Shown: one piece after another, positions 5,225 through 5,506 of the stretch
Position numbering within the stretch: position 1 is the stretch's first letter
How the letters are laid out: each line of letters begins with the position of its first letter
NCBI GenBank assembly: GCA_029934215.1
Contig: JAOZMR010000196.1
Location: 1 to 5,506 of the forward strand
Length of the DNA: 5,506 bases
From: Pontiellaceae bacterium
GTDB taxonomy: Bacteria > Verrucomicrobiota > Kiritimatiellia > Kiritimatiellales > Tichowtungiaceae
Reading direction: 5' to 3'
Made by a program: the position numbers and the translations under genes
Notes under the pieces: generated by a model
Told to the model about the DNA's origin: nothing
What the model saw: only the letters and a program-made list of their open reading frames with translations
Database searches by the model: none

Positions 5225-5506
5225 AAAGGTTTTTCTCATGGATAGATTAGGTAGGTAATAAATCTTAAATGTAGATATATTTCGTTGTGATAGCCGTAGG
5301 CCTGACGGGTTAACCAGCCGATCTTGTTGTTGAATCCCTCCTGACTCGCACTGGTGAGTTTATCATGCTTCCAATAAGCCCAAAGACCATCAAGCCGTCG
5401 CCGAATCGTTTTGACCATCTGTTTCAAACAGAAAACTCCTGAAGTCTCTGTTTTCTCACACCAGTAGGGGTATGAGCGGTGCTCCGATTTAACGACAAGA
5501 ACTTCT
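5201..5506 (-). mobile_element. Partial ISL3-like insertion sequence, running off the right edge
   Basis: The leftward transposase fragment ends at 5236. Thirty-five bases beyond its stop lies GGCTCTTCACG (5201-5211), which resembles the GGnTCTT-type terminal inverted repeat of ISL3-family elements and is at the usual distance from the gene's end. If 5201 is the tip, the adjacent 8 bases GATTTGCC (5193-5200) would be the target duplication, 8 bp being usual for the family. The other end is outside the window, so neither the repeat pair nor the duplication can be confirmed. Confidence 0.5.
5236..5505 (-). CDS. ISL3-family transposase, C-terminal fragment (5' end beyond window)
   Basis: The frame is open from the window edge to a TGA at 5236-5238, giving 89 residues with no start inside that need be used; the TTG at 5427 is internal. 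The fragment reads through YPYWCEKTETSGVF and MVKTIRRRLDGLWAYWKHDKLTS to SQEGFNNKIGWLTRQAYGY, then HLRF near the end. The EGFNNKI...RQAYGY block is the C-terminal signature of ISL3 (DDE_Tnp_ISL3) transposases, and the Glu of EGFNNK is expected to be the last residue of the DDE catalytic triad. The ending ITYLIYP is typical of a natural C-terminus. Whether the full gene is intact cannot be seen here. Confidence 0.8.
   Translation of the reverse strand, partial: EVLVVKSEHRSYPYWCEKTETSGVFCLKQMVKTIRRRLDGLWAYWKHDKLTSASQEGFNNKIGWLTRQAYGYHNEIYLHLRFITYLIYP

Overview
This 5.5 kb bacterial window holds five complete protein-coding genes, all on the + strand. At the right edge lies the start of a sixth, oppositely oriented gene: the C-terminal end of an ISL3-like transposase. 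Taxonomy cannot be fixed from the sequence alone. The coding strand is rich in A and C and poor in G. Good Shine-Dalgarno sites sit beside genes that have none, there is a convincing sigma-54 promoter, and the hypothetical proteins have an unusual flavour. My guess is a Gram-negative of the PVC superphylum (Kiritimatiellota/Lentisphaerota neighbourhood), held with low confidence.

Layout. Positions 1-393 are non-coding. They carry a short TGACCCCTTGGA repeat cluster (41-95), a small palindrome (315-327) and a -24/-12 (sigma-54) promoter (360-375). Two small, translationally coupled genes follow (394-678 and 675-944). The first ends in a Cys-Ser-Cys-Gly motif; the second faintly resembles FlgM-type anti-sigma proteins. 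Sigma-54 control plus a FlgM-like shape makes a flagellar-regulation role a reasonable but unproven hypothesis. Next, apparently on its own, is a 566-aa protein with a transglutaminase-like Cys/His core (1086-2786). Its coding sequence contains a perfect 39-bp hairpin element (2289-2327) that is exactly 13 codons long and keeps the frame.

After a 144-bp gap comes a two-gene unit. It consists of a small acidic exported protein of unknown family (2931-3494) and, 14 bp downstream, a SulP/SLC26 anion transporter with a C-terminal STAS domain (3509-5122). The unit is closed by a stem-loop with a T-run (5176-5224). The 3' arm of that stem-loop overlaps what looks like the terminal inverted repeat of the ISL3-like element (GGCTCTTC at 5201), whose transposase reads leftward from beyond the window edge.

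The most noteworthy signal is a recurring palindrome, TTCCAA-N3-TTGGAA. It occurs twice, 22 bp centre to centre, inside the 39-bp in-frame hairpin. Close variants occur upstream of the sigma-54 promoter and in the SulP gene, suggesting a dispersed palindromic element able to enter coding sequence in frame. No CRISPR array, tRNA or rRNA was seen.
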